This document shows, in pieces, positions 1-6,161 of a DNA stretch of 6,357 nucleotides (positions are counted from its first letter, which is position 1; each line of letters opens with the position of its first letter). The stretch lies in contig DATGUV010000164.1 in the NCBI GenBank assembly GCA_035301025.1, positions 1 through 6,357 on the forward strand, given 5' to 3'. The notes under the pieces were generated by a model. That model ran no database searches, was not told where the DNA came from, and saw only the letters and a program-made list of their open reading frames with translations. This stretch comes from CALAMD01 sp035301025. GTDB lineage: Bacteria; Bacillota; Bacilli; Bacillales; Amphibacillaceae. Made by a program: the position numbers and the translations under genes.

Positions 1-392
1 ACAGGCACATGACTCTCTTCTTCACATTCATGAATATCTAGTGCATCCATATCAAAGCGGTATGCAATTGTTGGGCCTTCTTTACCTGTATTTAGGGTAG
101 CTACAATTCCTGTATACCCATCTTTAAAATGTTCGATGAAATCTGGATGTGCGCCATTTTCAAGAGCCCATGAGTAATGTGCTTCAGTTTCTTCTTCAGA
201 AGGTTTTCCCATACATGCATTTGGATCCATGACCTCTTCACCAATTTGTAAATGATACCCTATGTGCGTTAATGCATTTGCTACAAGTGAGGCTGTGCGC
301 ATTTCTAGGAAACCTGTTTCAGGATATTTGTGCAAATCTCTACGAAAACGAATCATTTGATCTTCTAATGATGCATCTTTTGTCACTTGCAT
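1..392 (-). CDS. abgA: AbgA-like M20 amidohydrolase, p-aminobenzoyl-glutamate hydrolase subunit A (partial, N-terminal 130 residues)
   Basis: The reading frame starts at ATG 390-392 and stays open to the left edge, so only the N-terminal 130 residues are present. It begins MQVTKDASLEDQMIRFRRDL and has the family pattern HKYPETGFLE (residues 21-30). Near the cut it reads YRFDMDALDIHE, the M20 motif carrying an Asp next to the metal site, in the AbgA form. In E. coli, AbgA (about 436 residues) pairs with AbgB to cleave p-aminobenzoyl-glutamate into p-aminobenzoate and glutamate in the cytoplasm. An AAGGAG ribosome site (401-406) lies 8 bases upstream of the start. It follows abgB by 63 bases with no U-tailed terminator between, so the two are probably cotranscribed. 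The GHDGH metal motif and dimerisation domain would lie outside the window. It could be another M20D aminoacylase, but adjacency to AbgB and AbgT favours AbgA. Confidence 0.85.
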   Translation of the reverse strand, partial: MQVTKDASLEDQMIRFRRDLHKYPETGFLEMRTASLVANALTHIGYHLQIGEEVMDPNACMGKPSEEETEAHYSWALENGAHPDFIEHFKDGYTGIVATLNTGKEGPTIAYRFDMDALDIHECEEESHVP

Positions 393-411
393 GTGAACAT
401 CTCCTTATATA

Positions 412-455
412 GTATGTTTAAGCATACATGTATGTTATGTAACACGAGCATGTAT
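412..455. repeat. Nested inverted repeats in the abgB-abgA gap
   Basis: The 63-base gap holds overlapping complementary words. GTATG (412-416) can pair with CATAC (423-427). CATACATGTATG (423-434) is a perfect 12-base palindrome. ATACATG (424-430) can pair with CATGTAT (449-455). These pairings share bases and so exclude one another. They lie just ahead of the abgA ribosome site in the transcript. There is no U-tract, so it does not look like a terminator. A role in RNA processing or in setting the AbgB:AbgA ratio is only inference. Confidence 0.5.
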
Positions 456-1901
456 TTAGGACATTGCTAAGGGAGACGGTTGAACGTCTTTTGGAATTGG
501 ATTTACGTAATTATTTTTCGCTCTAAATGCGTCGAATTCCTCTTTTGCTTCTTTAATAATAGAATCGTCTTCTAGTGCTTTCATCGCAGTCAACGCCATG
601 GCACCAGCTGCACGGAACATTCCTTTATGTGCAAATGAACTGATTCCTTGGGTTGTCATTTGCCATGTATGAAGAGGTGTTCCAAGTGTAGAAGTTGCAG
701 TAGATAATTGGGCTGTCGGGACAACCCAACTAACATCAGCAACATCTGTTGATCCCATTAATGTTTTATCTGATGGAACATATGGTGATATAACGTCACT
801 TAAATACTTTCCTTCAAACTCTGAGCCGTCCCCTTCGTAACCAAAGCCTTCACTGGTACCAAGATAATTTTCTTGCTCATCCGGACGAAGAGATTCCCAT
901 ATTTTCTTCGCAAATGCCTTTTCTTCTTCAGTCGACTCTTCTGTACCAATTTCTGTCAGGCTATTATGCAGAACTTGTCCGAGAGAAACGTTCGGAATAT
1001 AGTTTGAACATGCTTTATCAAAACGAATTGTTACTTCCGTTTCCGTCATTAAAGCAGCACCTTCAGCAATGTTGCAAATGCGTTTATAAATATCATCTAC
1101 TTGTGAAACAAAAGGTGCTCTGATTAAATAAAGGACTTCTGCATCTGCTTGAACAACGTTAGGAGAGTGTCCACCAGTATTCGTTACAGCATAATGAATG
1201 CGTGCTTCAGGAATCACATGTTCCCGTAAATAGTTCACACCTGAGTTCATCAGTTCAACTGCATCTAATGCACTTCTACCTAAATGTGGTGAAATAGCAG
1301 CATGTGAAGATGTTCCTTTAAACTGAAAATATACTTGATAATTAGACAAGCTTGATAACGTCATAATGCTGTTTGTTGGAGAAGGATGCCAACAAAATGC
1401 AAGGTCACAATGGTCGAATACGCCTTCTCTGACCATAAACGTTTTTCCAGATCCGCCTTCTTCACCAGGACAACCGAAAAATTGAATGGTTCCTTCCAAG
1501 TTGTTTTCAAGTAAATAATCTTTCGCTGCACATGCAGCTGCAAATGAAGCAGTACCTAATAAGTTATGCCCACATCCATGGCCATTCCCATGATGTTCTT
1601 TTGTTGGTTGGTATGAAGTAGCTAATGGTTCTTGACCAAGACCAGCCAATGCATCAAATTCTCCTAAAAAAGCAATGACAGGTAAACCGCTTCCTACTGT
1701 TGCAACAAAAGCCGTGTCAATTCCCGCGATGCCTCGCTCTACTTCAAAACCAGCCTGCTCACAAGCTTCACTTAAATATGAAGCAGATTCATGTTCTTCA
1801 AAACGGGTTTCGGGATGTGCATAAATATATTTACTCGTATCCGTAAAAAAGGTTTCGTGTTCATCTAAATAATCTTGAACAAACGTTTGCAAAGATTCCA
1901 T
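456..1901 (-). CDS. abgB: AbgB-like M20 amidohydrolase, p-aminobenzoyl-glutamate hydrolase subunit B
   Basis: This is a 481-residue M20-family metal-dependent hydrolase, the length I know for E. coli AbgB. The start chosen is ATG 1899-1901 (MESLQTF), because GGAGGG (1909-1914) sits 7 bases upstream; an in-frame start 9 codons earlier lacks that support. Catalytic-domain motifs are HPETRFEE (29-36), GEFDALAG (80-87), GNGHGCGHN (105-113) with the metal-binding His region, GCPGEEGGSGK (143-153) with the Glu pair, and CWHP (170-173). The dimerisation domain follows, beginning near SSHAAISPHLGRSALDAVEL (198-217). The catalytic domain resumes at GSTDVADVSWVVP (383-395), and TPLHTW (408-413) has the late His. 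There is no signal peptide, so it is cytoplasmic. With AbgA it should hydrolyse p-aminobenzoyl-glutamate or a similar N-acyl amino acid. It follows abgT but is separated from it by a strong terminator and 384 bases, so it probably has its own promoter. Confidence 0.9.
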   Translation of the reverse strand: MESLQTFVQDYLDEHETFFTDTSKYIYAHPETRFEEHESASYLSEACEQAGFEVERGIAGIDTAFVATVGSGLPVIAFLGEFDALAGLGQEPLATSYQPTKEHHGNGHGCGHNLLGTASFAAACAAKDYLLENNLEGTIQFFGCPGEEGGSGKTFMVREGVFDHCDLAFCWHPSPTNSIMTLSSLSNYQVYFQFKGTSSHAAISPHLGRSALDAVELMNSGVNYLREHVIPEARIHYAVTNTGGHSPNVVQADAEVLYLIRAPFVSQVDDIYKRICNIAEGAALMTETEVTIRFDKACSNYIPNVSLGQVLHNSLTEIGTEESTEEEKAFAKKIWESLRPDEQENYLGTSEGFGYEGDGSEFEGKYLSDVISPYVPSDKTLMGSTDVADVSWVVPTAQLSTATSTLGTPLHTWQMTTQGISSFAHKGMFRAAGAMALTAMKALEDDSIIKEAKEEFDAFRAKNNYVNPIPKDVQPSPLAMS

Positions 1902-1908
1902 GTAGATT

Positions 1909-1914
1909 CCCTCC
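1909..1914 (-). promoter_or_regulatory. abgB ribosome binding site
   Basis: GGAGGG on the minus strand, 7 bases before ATG 1899-1901. It decides the 481-residue start of abgB over the longer in-frame ATG at 1926-1928. Confidence 0.85.
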
Positions 1915-1930
1915 AAAGATATAATCAACG

Positions 1931-1991
1931 TTGTACAATGATTTCATACAATGGATATAAAAAAATCATTCAAACATATGAATTTGTACAA
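1931..1991. promoter_or_regulatory. Paired TTGTACAA palindromes upstream of abgB
   Basis: The 8-base palindrome TTGTACAA occurs at 1931-1938 and again at 1984-1991, start to start 53 bases, close to five helical turns. On the minus strand the first copy is part of a tandem CATTGTA repeat with a 13-base period (CATTGTATGAAAT then CATTGTACAACG). Two equal palindromes on the same DNA face between a candidate promoter and the abgB start would suit a dimeric repressor or activator. The regulator is not in the window, and the assignment is inference. Confidence 0.35.
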
Positions 1992-2048
1992 TTCTTGAAA
2001 AATAAAATGTAAAGCCTTGTTCTCAAAAAATAAATGATCGTTTAAAAC

Positions 2049-2077
2049 TTCATAACAACCTTGTAACATATTTTCAA
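2049..2077 (-). promoter_or_regulatory. Candidate promoter for abgB-abgA
   Basis: On the minus strand TTGAAA (2072-2077) is followed after 17 bases by TATGAA (2049-2054), preceded by TG one base away (TGTTATGAA, an extended -10). The -35 matches the sigma-A consensus at 5 of 6 positions and the -10 at 4 of 6. Transcription would begin near 2042, leaving about 140 bases of leader before abgB. A separate promoter is expected here because of the terminator after abgT. AT-rich DNA gives chance matches, so this is moderate at best. Confidence 0.4.
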
Positions 2078-2243
2078 GCTTGTCCTTATAAAAAAGGAGT
2101 TAAAAACATATCTGATTCATTTATTGATTGAACATAGCATTTAAGAATATCGTAGCACATATTAAATGATCTTGGGTAAAAACAGGTATGAAAAAACAAC
2201 TTCTACAACTGCCTGAAAATGGAATTGTAAGTCTCTGATATAT

Positions 2244-2276
2244 AAAAAGCTAGATCATACGCTGATCTAGCTTTTT
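2244..2276 (-). terminator. Rho-independent terminator of abgT
   Basis: A perfect 14-bp inverted repeat (AAAAAGCTAGATCA, 2244-2257, with its complement at 2263-2276) encloses a 5-base loop. On the minus strand the stem ends in a run of U. It begins 9 bases after the abgT stop codon, which fits a strong terminator. The A and T runs make it symmetric, so it could also stop plus-strand transcription. Confidence 0.9.
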
Positions 2277-2285
2277 ACATGTCTT

Positions 2286-3806
2286 TTATAGGAATGGTGT
2301 AATACCTGGACCAAATGGAATTCCTACAAAGAAGAATATTAAAATCAAGACGATCCAAGTTGCTAAAAATGCTAGCGTATACGGAATCATTAAAGCAATT
2401 AATGAACCGAGCCCCGCACGTTTATCATATTTTTGCATGAAAGATAAAATAACGACTAAGTACGGAAACAGGGGTGTAATAATATTTGTTGATGAATCCG
2501 CAACCCTGTATGACGCTTGAATGAATGCAGGATGATAGCCTAGTTTCATAAACATTGGAATAAAGACTGGTGCTTCTAATGCCCATTTCGCTGAACCGGA
2601 AGTAATGAAGAAGTTTAAACTTGCGGTGAGCAAAATGTATCCAATAATTAATCCAATACCTGTAAAGTTAATGCTCGTTAAAAAGTCTGCCCCATTGACT
2701 GCAAGCCACGTTCCAATGTTGGACCATGAGAAGAATGCAATAAATTGAGAAATCGCAAAGATTAATACGATATATCCTGATAATTCTTTAATGGACTCAG
2801 TCATGTATTTTGTAACGTCTTTACTTGATTGAATATTTCCAAGGGTAATACCGTATGTCACACCAATCGTTAGGAAGAAGAACAATATAATCGGCACAAT
2901 TCCAGAAATGAATGGTGACGGAATAATTGTCCCACCTTCTCCCCGTAACGGACTATCTGGCAAGAAAATAACAACGACTAATGCAATCAGAAACAATGCC
3001 CCAGCAATAATTGCATTTCTGAAGGCTCGATCTGCGTTTGGATGCTTTTCTTTTACATCTACCTCTACTTCATCACCTTCATATTTTCCAAGTCGTGGTT
3101 CAATAATACGACTCGTAACAAGTCCGCCAACGAGGGTTAATACAAACACAGATACAACACTGAAGTACCAGTTATCAACTGGTGTTACAACAAAATCAGG
3201 ATCAAAGATTTGCGCAGCTTCTGTAGAAATACCTGCTAAGAGCGCGTCCGTTCCAACTGGAAGCAAGTTTGCTGTAAACCCGGCACCTGTTGCAGCAAAT
3301 CCAGCCACAAGCCCAGCAATTGGGTTTCTTCCAATTCGGTAAAACACCATTGCTGCCAGGGGAGGAATCAATACGTTAGCAGCATCTGATGCGATATTTC
3401 CCATAATTCCAACAAAAATTACCGTATAGGTGACAAGAGCAGGTGGTGATTTTAAAATCGTACGCTGGATTGCATCATCAAGAAATCCAACTTTTTCTGT
3501 TAAGCCAATCCCGAGCATCATTGCTAGTACAAGGCCGAGGGGCGCAAATCCAGTAAAATTCGCCAGCATTTCTGTTAATATAAATTCAATACCTTCATTT
3601 GATAAAAGACTTTTAATTTCTAGTGTTTCCCCAGAACCTGGGTGGACTACACTCGCATTAAACAAAGAGAAAATGACAGAAAGTACGATGACTGCACCTG
3701 CTAAAATAGCGAAGAGCAGAAAAGGATCTGGAAGCCTATTTCCCAACGTTTCAATGCCATTTAAAAAGCGTTGAAATAGAGACTTTTTTTGTTTATCTTT
3801 TGCCAA
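2286..3806 (-). CDS. abgT: AbgT-family transporter (p-aminobenzoyl-glutamate transporter-like)
   Basis: This 506-residue multi-spanning membrane protein matches the AbgT family in length (E. coli AbgT about 508). AbgT imports p-aminobenzoyl-glutamate, while some relatives export sulfonamides. A basic N-terminus (MAKDKQKKSL) leads into LPDPFLLFAILAGAVIVL (25-42). Family stretches include GLTEKVGFLDDAI (101-113), NIASDAANVLIPPLAAMVFY (137-156) and AGFTANLLPVGTDALLAG (175-192). A charged loop lies at about 240-262. The C-terminal half has LNFFITSGSAKWALEAPVF (397-415) and YRVADSSTNIITPLFPY (433-449), the polar hairpin region of the substrate site in known AbgT structures. The start is TTG (3804-3806): GAGGG (3814-3818) lies 7 bases upstream, and an in-frame TAA lies only a few codons further up with no ATG or GTG between. 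The gene is monocistronic, with a terminator just after it. Gene order differs from E. coli abgABT. Confidence 0.92.
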   Translation of the reverse strand: MAKDKQKKSLFQRFLNGIETLGNRLPDPFLLFAILAGAVIVLSVIFSLFNASVVHPGSGETLEIKSLLSNEGIEFILTEMLANFTGFAPLGLVLAMMLGIGLTEKVGFLDDAIQRTILKSPPALVTYTVIFVGIMGNIASDAANVLIPPLAAMVFYRIGRNPIAGLVAGFAATGAGFTANLLPVGTDALLAGISTEAAQIFDPDFVVTPVDNWYFSVVSVFVLTLVGGLVTSRIIEPRLGKYEGDEVEVDVKEKHPNADRAFRNAIIAGALFLIALVVVIFLPDSPLRGEGGTIIPSPFISGIVPIILFFFLTIGVTYGITLGNIQSSKDVTKYMTESIKELSGYIVLIFAISQFIAFFSWSNIGTWLAVNGADFLTSINFTGIGLIIGYILLTASLNFFITSGSAKWALEAPVFIPMFMKLGYHPAFIQASYRVADSSTNIITPLFPYLVVILSFMQKYDKRAGLGSLIALMIPYTLAFLATWIVLILIFFFVGIPFGPGITPFL

Positions 3807-3813
3807 TATGTAT

Positions 3814-3818
3814 CCCTC
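3814..3818 (-). promoter_or_regulatory. abgT ribosome binding site deciding a TTG start
   Basis: Minus-strand GAGGG with a 7-base spacer before TTG 3804-3806. No ATG or GTG lies between the upstream in-frame stop and this codon, so the site fixes the rare start. Confidence 0.75.
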
Positions 3819-3854
3819 ACTTTTTTAAAGTTTCGTTCAATTCTATGAATGGTA

Positions 3855-3906
3855 AACTTGATATTGGTTATACAAGTTGAACACATGTATACTCTTCTTC
3901 ATGTGT
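3855..3906. repeat. Two adjacent inverted repeats, each with a 12-base spacer, upstream of abgT
   Basis: AACTTG (3855-3860) pairs with CAAGTT (3873-3878) across 12 bases. Immediately beyond, ACACATG (3881-3887) pairs with CATGTGT (3900-3906), again across 12 bases. The centres are 27 bases apart. They lie 50-100 bases before the abgT start, where operators for a dimeric regulator could sit. No match to a named regulator is claimed. Confidence 0.35.
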
Positions 3907-3930
3907 AGCATCTGCAACAATTGAATTATT

Positions 3931-3943
3931 ATTTCATACAATG
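3931..3943. promoter_or_regulatory. 13-base motif shared with the abgB upstream region
   Basis: Minus-strand CATTGTATGAAAT at 3931-3943 is identical to 1941-1953 upstream of abgB. The copies end about 39 bases before the abgB start and about 124 before the abgT start. A shared site would explain coregulation of transporter and hydrolase despite the terminator between them. This is inference from identity alone. Confidence 0.35.
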
Positions 3944-4265
3944 ATAGGAGAGCATGTCCATTCGTATTGAACCGGTGATGAATATTCCTTTTGCAGAAAG
4001 AATGAAACATATAAATAATTCCCACCTAGTCCTTATCAAAATGACAAATTTTTTGGTTGAAAATATCTAAAAAATTGCAGTGAAAGTATTCTATCATATT
4101 TCAAGAAAAGTAGCCTGAATGCATTTCATTACACGTATTTTACGATTTTAGTCATTATGAAATTCATTCATGCATTTCATAAAAAGTTTTATGTTACATT
4201 ATTTTATATTCAATACGTTTTTCGGAGTCTCTATCATGGACGCTATAATCCCGTGATAAATGAAT
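3944..4265. other. Long gene-free, AT-rich stretch upstream of abgT
   Basis: No convincing coding frame lies between the abgT leader and the terminator of the binding-protein gene. The stretch contains an extended -10-like element on the minus strand (TGATAGAAT, 4088-4096) without a good -35. It also holds two copies of ATGCATTTCAT (4119-4129 and 4170-4180) and a 9-bp inverted repeat, listed separately. The abgT promoter presumably lies here or nearer the gene, but I could not choose one. Confidence 0.5.
4155..4182. repeat. Perfect 9-bp inverted repeat TTATGAAAT-N10-ATTTCATAA
   Basis: TTATGAAAT (4155-4163) and its exact complement ATTTCATAA (4174-4182) are separated by 10 bases. There is no GC-rich stem or U-tract, so a DNA-binding site is likelier than a terminator. 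The right arm is inside one of the ATGCATTTCAT direct repeats. ATTATGAAATTCA (4154-4166) also recurs at 4328-4340, at the end of the binding-protein gene. Confidence 0.4.
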
Positions 4266-4305
4266 AATGGCGATTATGGTTTTTGGCTTAAACACAATCG
4301 CCATT
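4266..4305 (-). terminator. Probable terminator of the solute-binding protein gene
   Basis: AATGGCGATT (4266-4275) pairs perfectly with AATCGCCATT (4296-4305) across a 20-base loop. It begins 32 bases after the stop codon of the binding-protein gene. The minus-strand bases following the stem are T-rich but broken (ATTATTCATTT), and the loop is large, so termination may be partial. Confidence 0.6.
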
Positions 4306-4337
4306 GTTTAAAAGAATCGTTTCATGAATTATGAAAT

Positions 4338-5909
4338 TCACTCAGACACAGTCACATTCCAGAAAATAGGTCCGGAACTTGTTTTAATTTCTGAAACATG
4401 TTCACTTTTAGCATAAAGGGAATTGTATCCCCCTAAATGTACCATTGGTAGAGACTCCTCCCATAAATACAACTGAAAATCGTCCCAAATTTCTTGGGCT
4501 TCTTCTAAGCTTTCCGCCCCTTCAATGTCTTGAATTTGTTCAACTGCATAATCGTCATTAACGGTTGCTCCCCAAACAGGACTCAAAGCAATTAATTGTG
4601 GAGGAGTACTAACCGTAGAGGCTGACGTCATATAGGCGTCCCATTCATCAAACTCATTTCCTTGTTTATCTAGGACGGTTGGCCAGTCATAAACATCTAA
4701 TACTGCGTTTATTCCAATCTCTTTAAGCTGTTCCTGAATAACGACACCAGCATTATAATGATGATCATAATCTCGAGTAGTCATCACATGAAATTCTTCA
4801 TTATCATATCCAATATCTTCTAGCATTTGCTTCGCTTTTTCCTTATCGTTTTGGTTATAGTACTCACTTCCGGCAGTACTTGCCCAGTTTTCAATATTTA
4901 CATCCATATATCCAGAGTCAAGCCAGTAAAATTCTTCATTAGGAAATGCGGCCATCATTACTTCATTGGCGTCAATGGCCATATTTACAATTTCACGAAA
5001 TTCCAAATTTGCTGAGATTCCTTCTACATTATTAAAGCCCATTAATTCATTTGCAGCAGGCGTTAAAATGGTGTCAAAAGATGGATCATTTTCAAGCTGA
5101 TCATAGGTGTCATAAGGAATACCAAATGCGAAATCATATTCACCTGTTAAGAGTCCATTCACGCGTGTCGATGTATCAGGAACAATGTGAATATAAATCT
5201 CATCAACAAGAGCTTCCTTTTTTCCAGAAAGTCCATCAGGCTCCGCATCCACAGATTTGTAATCATCAAACTTTGTAAATAAAATATATTGATCCTGCTT
5301 CCATTCGGTAAATTCAAATGGTCCTGTTCCAATATATTCTTCAACACCCTCTGGAGGGGCTGATTCTACAATATCTTTAGGCATAATTGCAGCGGCTTGT
5401 TTAGCTGATGCAAGGGTATCTAACGTTAAGGGGGAGGGAGATGCTAACTCCAATATTACAGTTGTATCATCTTCCGCTGTCCACGTAGCATCATCGAAAA
5501 TGTTTCCGGTAACCGTTGATTTCTCCATCCATCGTTCCATGGAAGCAACAACGTCTTCTGCCGTCATTTTATCCCCATTATGAAAAGAAATCCCTTCTCG
5601 TAACTTGAACAAATACGTTTGATTATCATCCGTATCAACGGATTCAGCTAACATTGGAACAGGTTGGTGATTGGAATCTGTCGTAAGAAGCCCTTCGAAA
5701 ATTAATCGTGACGTATCGCGAGCTGAAACGGCTGTACTCGTTGGTTGATCCAGTGTTGGTGGGGGTGCGTCTAGAGCGACATTTAACGTTCCGCCACTTT
5801 CGCCGAGATCACCTCCTGAATGATTATTAGATTCTGACCCACATGCGACAAGCAATAGAACGACGAAAAAAAGAAACATACACGTAAGCTTTGTTTGAAC
5901 TTTTTTCAT
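4338..5909 (-). CDS. ABC transporter solute-binding lipoprotein, peptide type (SBP family 5)
   Basis: A 523-residue extracellular lipoprotein of the DppA/OppA class (SBP_bac_5), which captures peptides or related solutes for an ABC importer. The N-terminus has KK, a hydrophobic core (about 10-21) and lipobox LVAC with the lipidated Cys at 23. A Ser/Gly-rich linker follows. Family landmarks are LIFEGLLTTD (69-78), PMLAESV (85-91) and YLFKLREGISFHNGDKMTAE (99-118), the usual family-5 signature. GTGPFEFTEWK occurs further in, and the C-terminus reads GPIFWNVTVSE. AGGAGG (5920-5925) sits 10 bases before ATG 5907-5909. It has its own strong promoter and a probable terminator, so it looks monocistronic. 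No permease or ATPase gene is in view. The substrate cannot be read from sequence; proximity to abgTBA suggests aminoacyl-glutamate or dipeptide-like molecules, as inference. It is paralogous to the truncated gene to its right. Confidence 0.93.
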   Translation of the reverse strand: MKKVQTKLTCMFLFFVVLLLVACGSESNNHSGGDLGESGGTLNVALDAPPPTLDQPTSTAVSARDTSRLIFEGLLTTDSNHQPVPMLAESVDTDDNQTYLFKLREGISFHNGDKMTAEDVVASMERWMEKSTVTGNIFDDATWTAEDDTTVILELASPSPLTLDTLASAKQAAAIMPKDIVESAPPEGVEEYIGTGPFEFTEWKQDQYILFTKFDDYKSVDAEPDGLSGKKEALVDEIYIHIVPDTSTRVNGLLTGEYDFAFGIPYDTYDQLENDPSFDTILTPAANELMGFNNVEGISANLEFREIVNMAIDANEVMMAAFPNEEFYWLDSGYMDVNIENWASTAGSEYYNQNDKEKAKQMLEDIGYDNEEFHVMTTRDYDHHYNAGVVIQEQLKEIGINAVLDVYDWPTVLDKQGNEFDEWDAYMTSASTVSTPPQLIALSPVWGATVNDDYAVEQIQDIEGAESLEEAQEIWDDFQLYLWEESLPMVHLGGYNSLYAKSEHVSEIKTSSGPIFWNVTVSE

Positions 5910-6041
5910 AATGTGTTGTCCTCCTCAAAGTTGTTTAGAATACATGAATACGGACTAAATCATGCGTCTAACGACAGGTAACATGAAATCCAACTTCAAT
6001 GATAGCGCTGTCATTATTTGTGTAAAAAGGTATAGTGAACA

Positions 6042-6070
6042 ATTTTAAAGAAGATAGATTGAGCTGTCAA
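6042..6070 (-). promoter_or_regulatory. Sigma-A promoter of the solute-binding protein gene
   Basis: Minus-strand TTGACA (6065-6070, perfect -35), a 17-base spacer and TAAAAT (6042-6047, 5 of 6 matches). Transcription would begin near 6035, giving a leader of about 125 bases. It lies just after the terminator of the upstream paralogue. An inverted repeat ACAGA-N4-TCTGT (6070-6083) abuts the -35 and could be an operator. Confidence 0.82.
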
Positions 6071-6103
6071 CAGAATAATCTGTAAAAACTTTCTTACAAC
6101 ATA

Positions 6104-6138
6104 AAAAATCGGATAGGATTCACTCCCATCCGATTTTT
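6104..6138 (-). terminator. Rho-independent terminator of the upstream solute-binding protein gene
   Basis: AAAAATCGGAT (6104-6114) pairs with ATCCGATTTTT (6128-6138), 11 bp, and the stem can extend by 3 more pairs after one mismatch. The minus-strand copy ends in a run of T. It begins 23 bases after the stop codon at 6162-6164. Confidence 0.9.
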
Positions 6139-6161
6139 CATTCATCATTGCTATATAACAA

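Noticed and set aside
2188..2238. Plus-strand 16-codon frame beginning MKKQLLQL, just before the bidirectional hairpin
   Set aside because: No ribosome site precedes it and no plus-strand promoter was convincing. An AAGGAG at 2094-2099 is too far away.
1902..2243. Folate-sensing or T-box riboswitch in the abgB leader
   Set aside because: I saw no conserved riboswitch core or T-box sequence, and no terminator/antiterminator pair ahead of abgB. A covariance-model search would settle it.
2908..3342. Long plus-strand open frame inside abgT
   Set aside because: It is antisense to conserved transmembrane segments of AbgT, with a composition explained by the opposite strand and no recognisable domain.
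3843..4025. Possible 60-codon minus-strand frame (GTG start) upstream of abgT
   Set aside because: The GTG is only 4 bases from a weak AAGGA, the product is low-complexity and resembles no family I know, and the stretch contains the inverted repeats and shared motif of the leader. Chance opening is likelier.
1902..4337. CcpA (cre) or CodY boxes in the intergenic regions
   Set aside because: Candidate sites either lacked the central CG of cre or had about five mismatches to the CodY consensus, too weak in AT-rich DNA.
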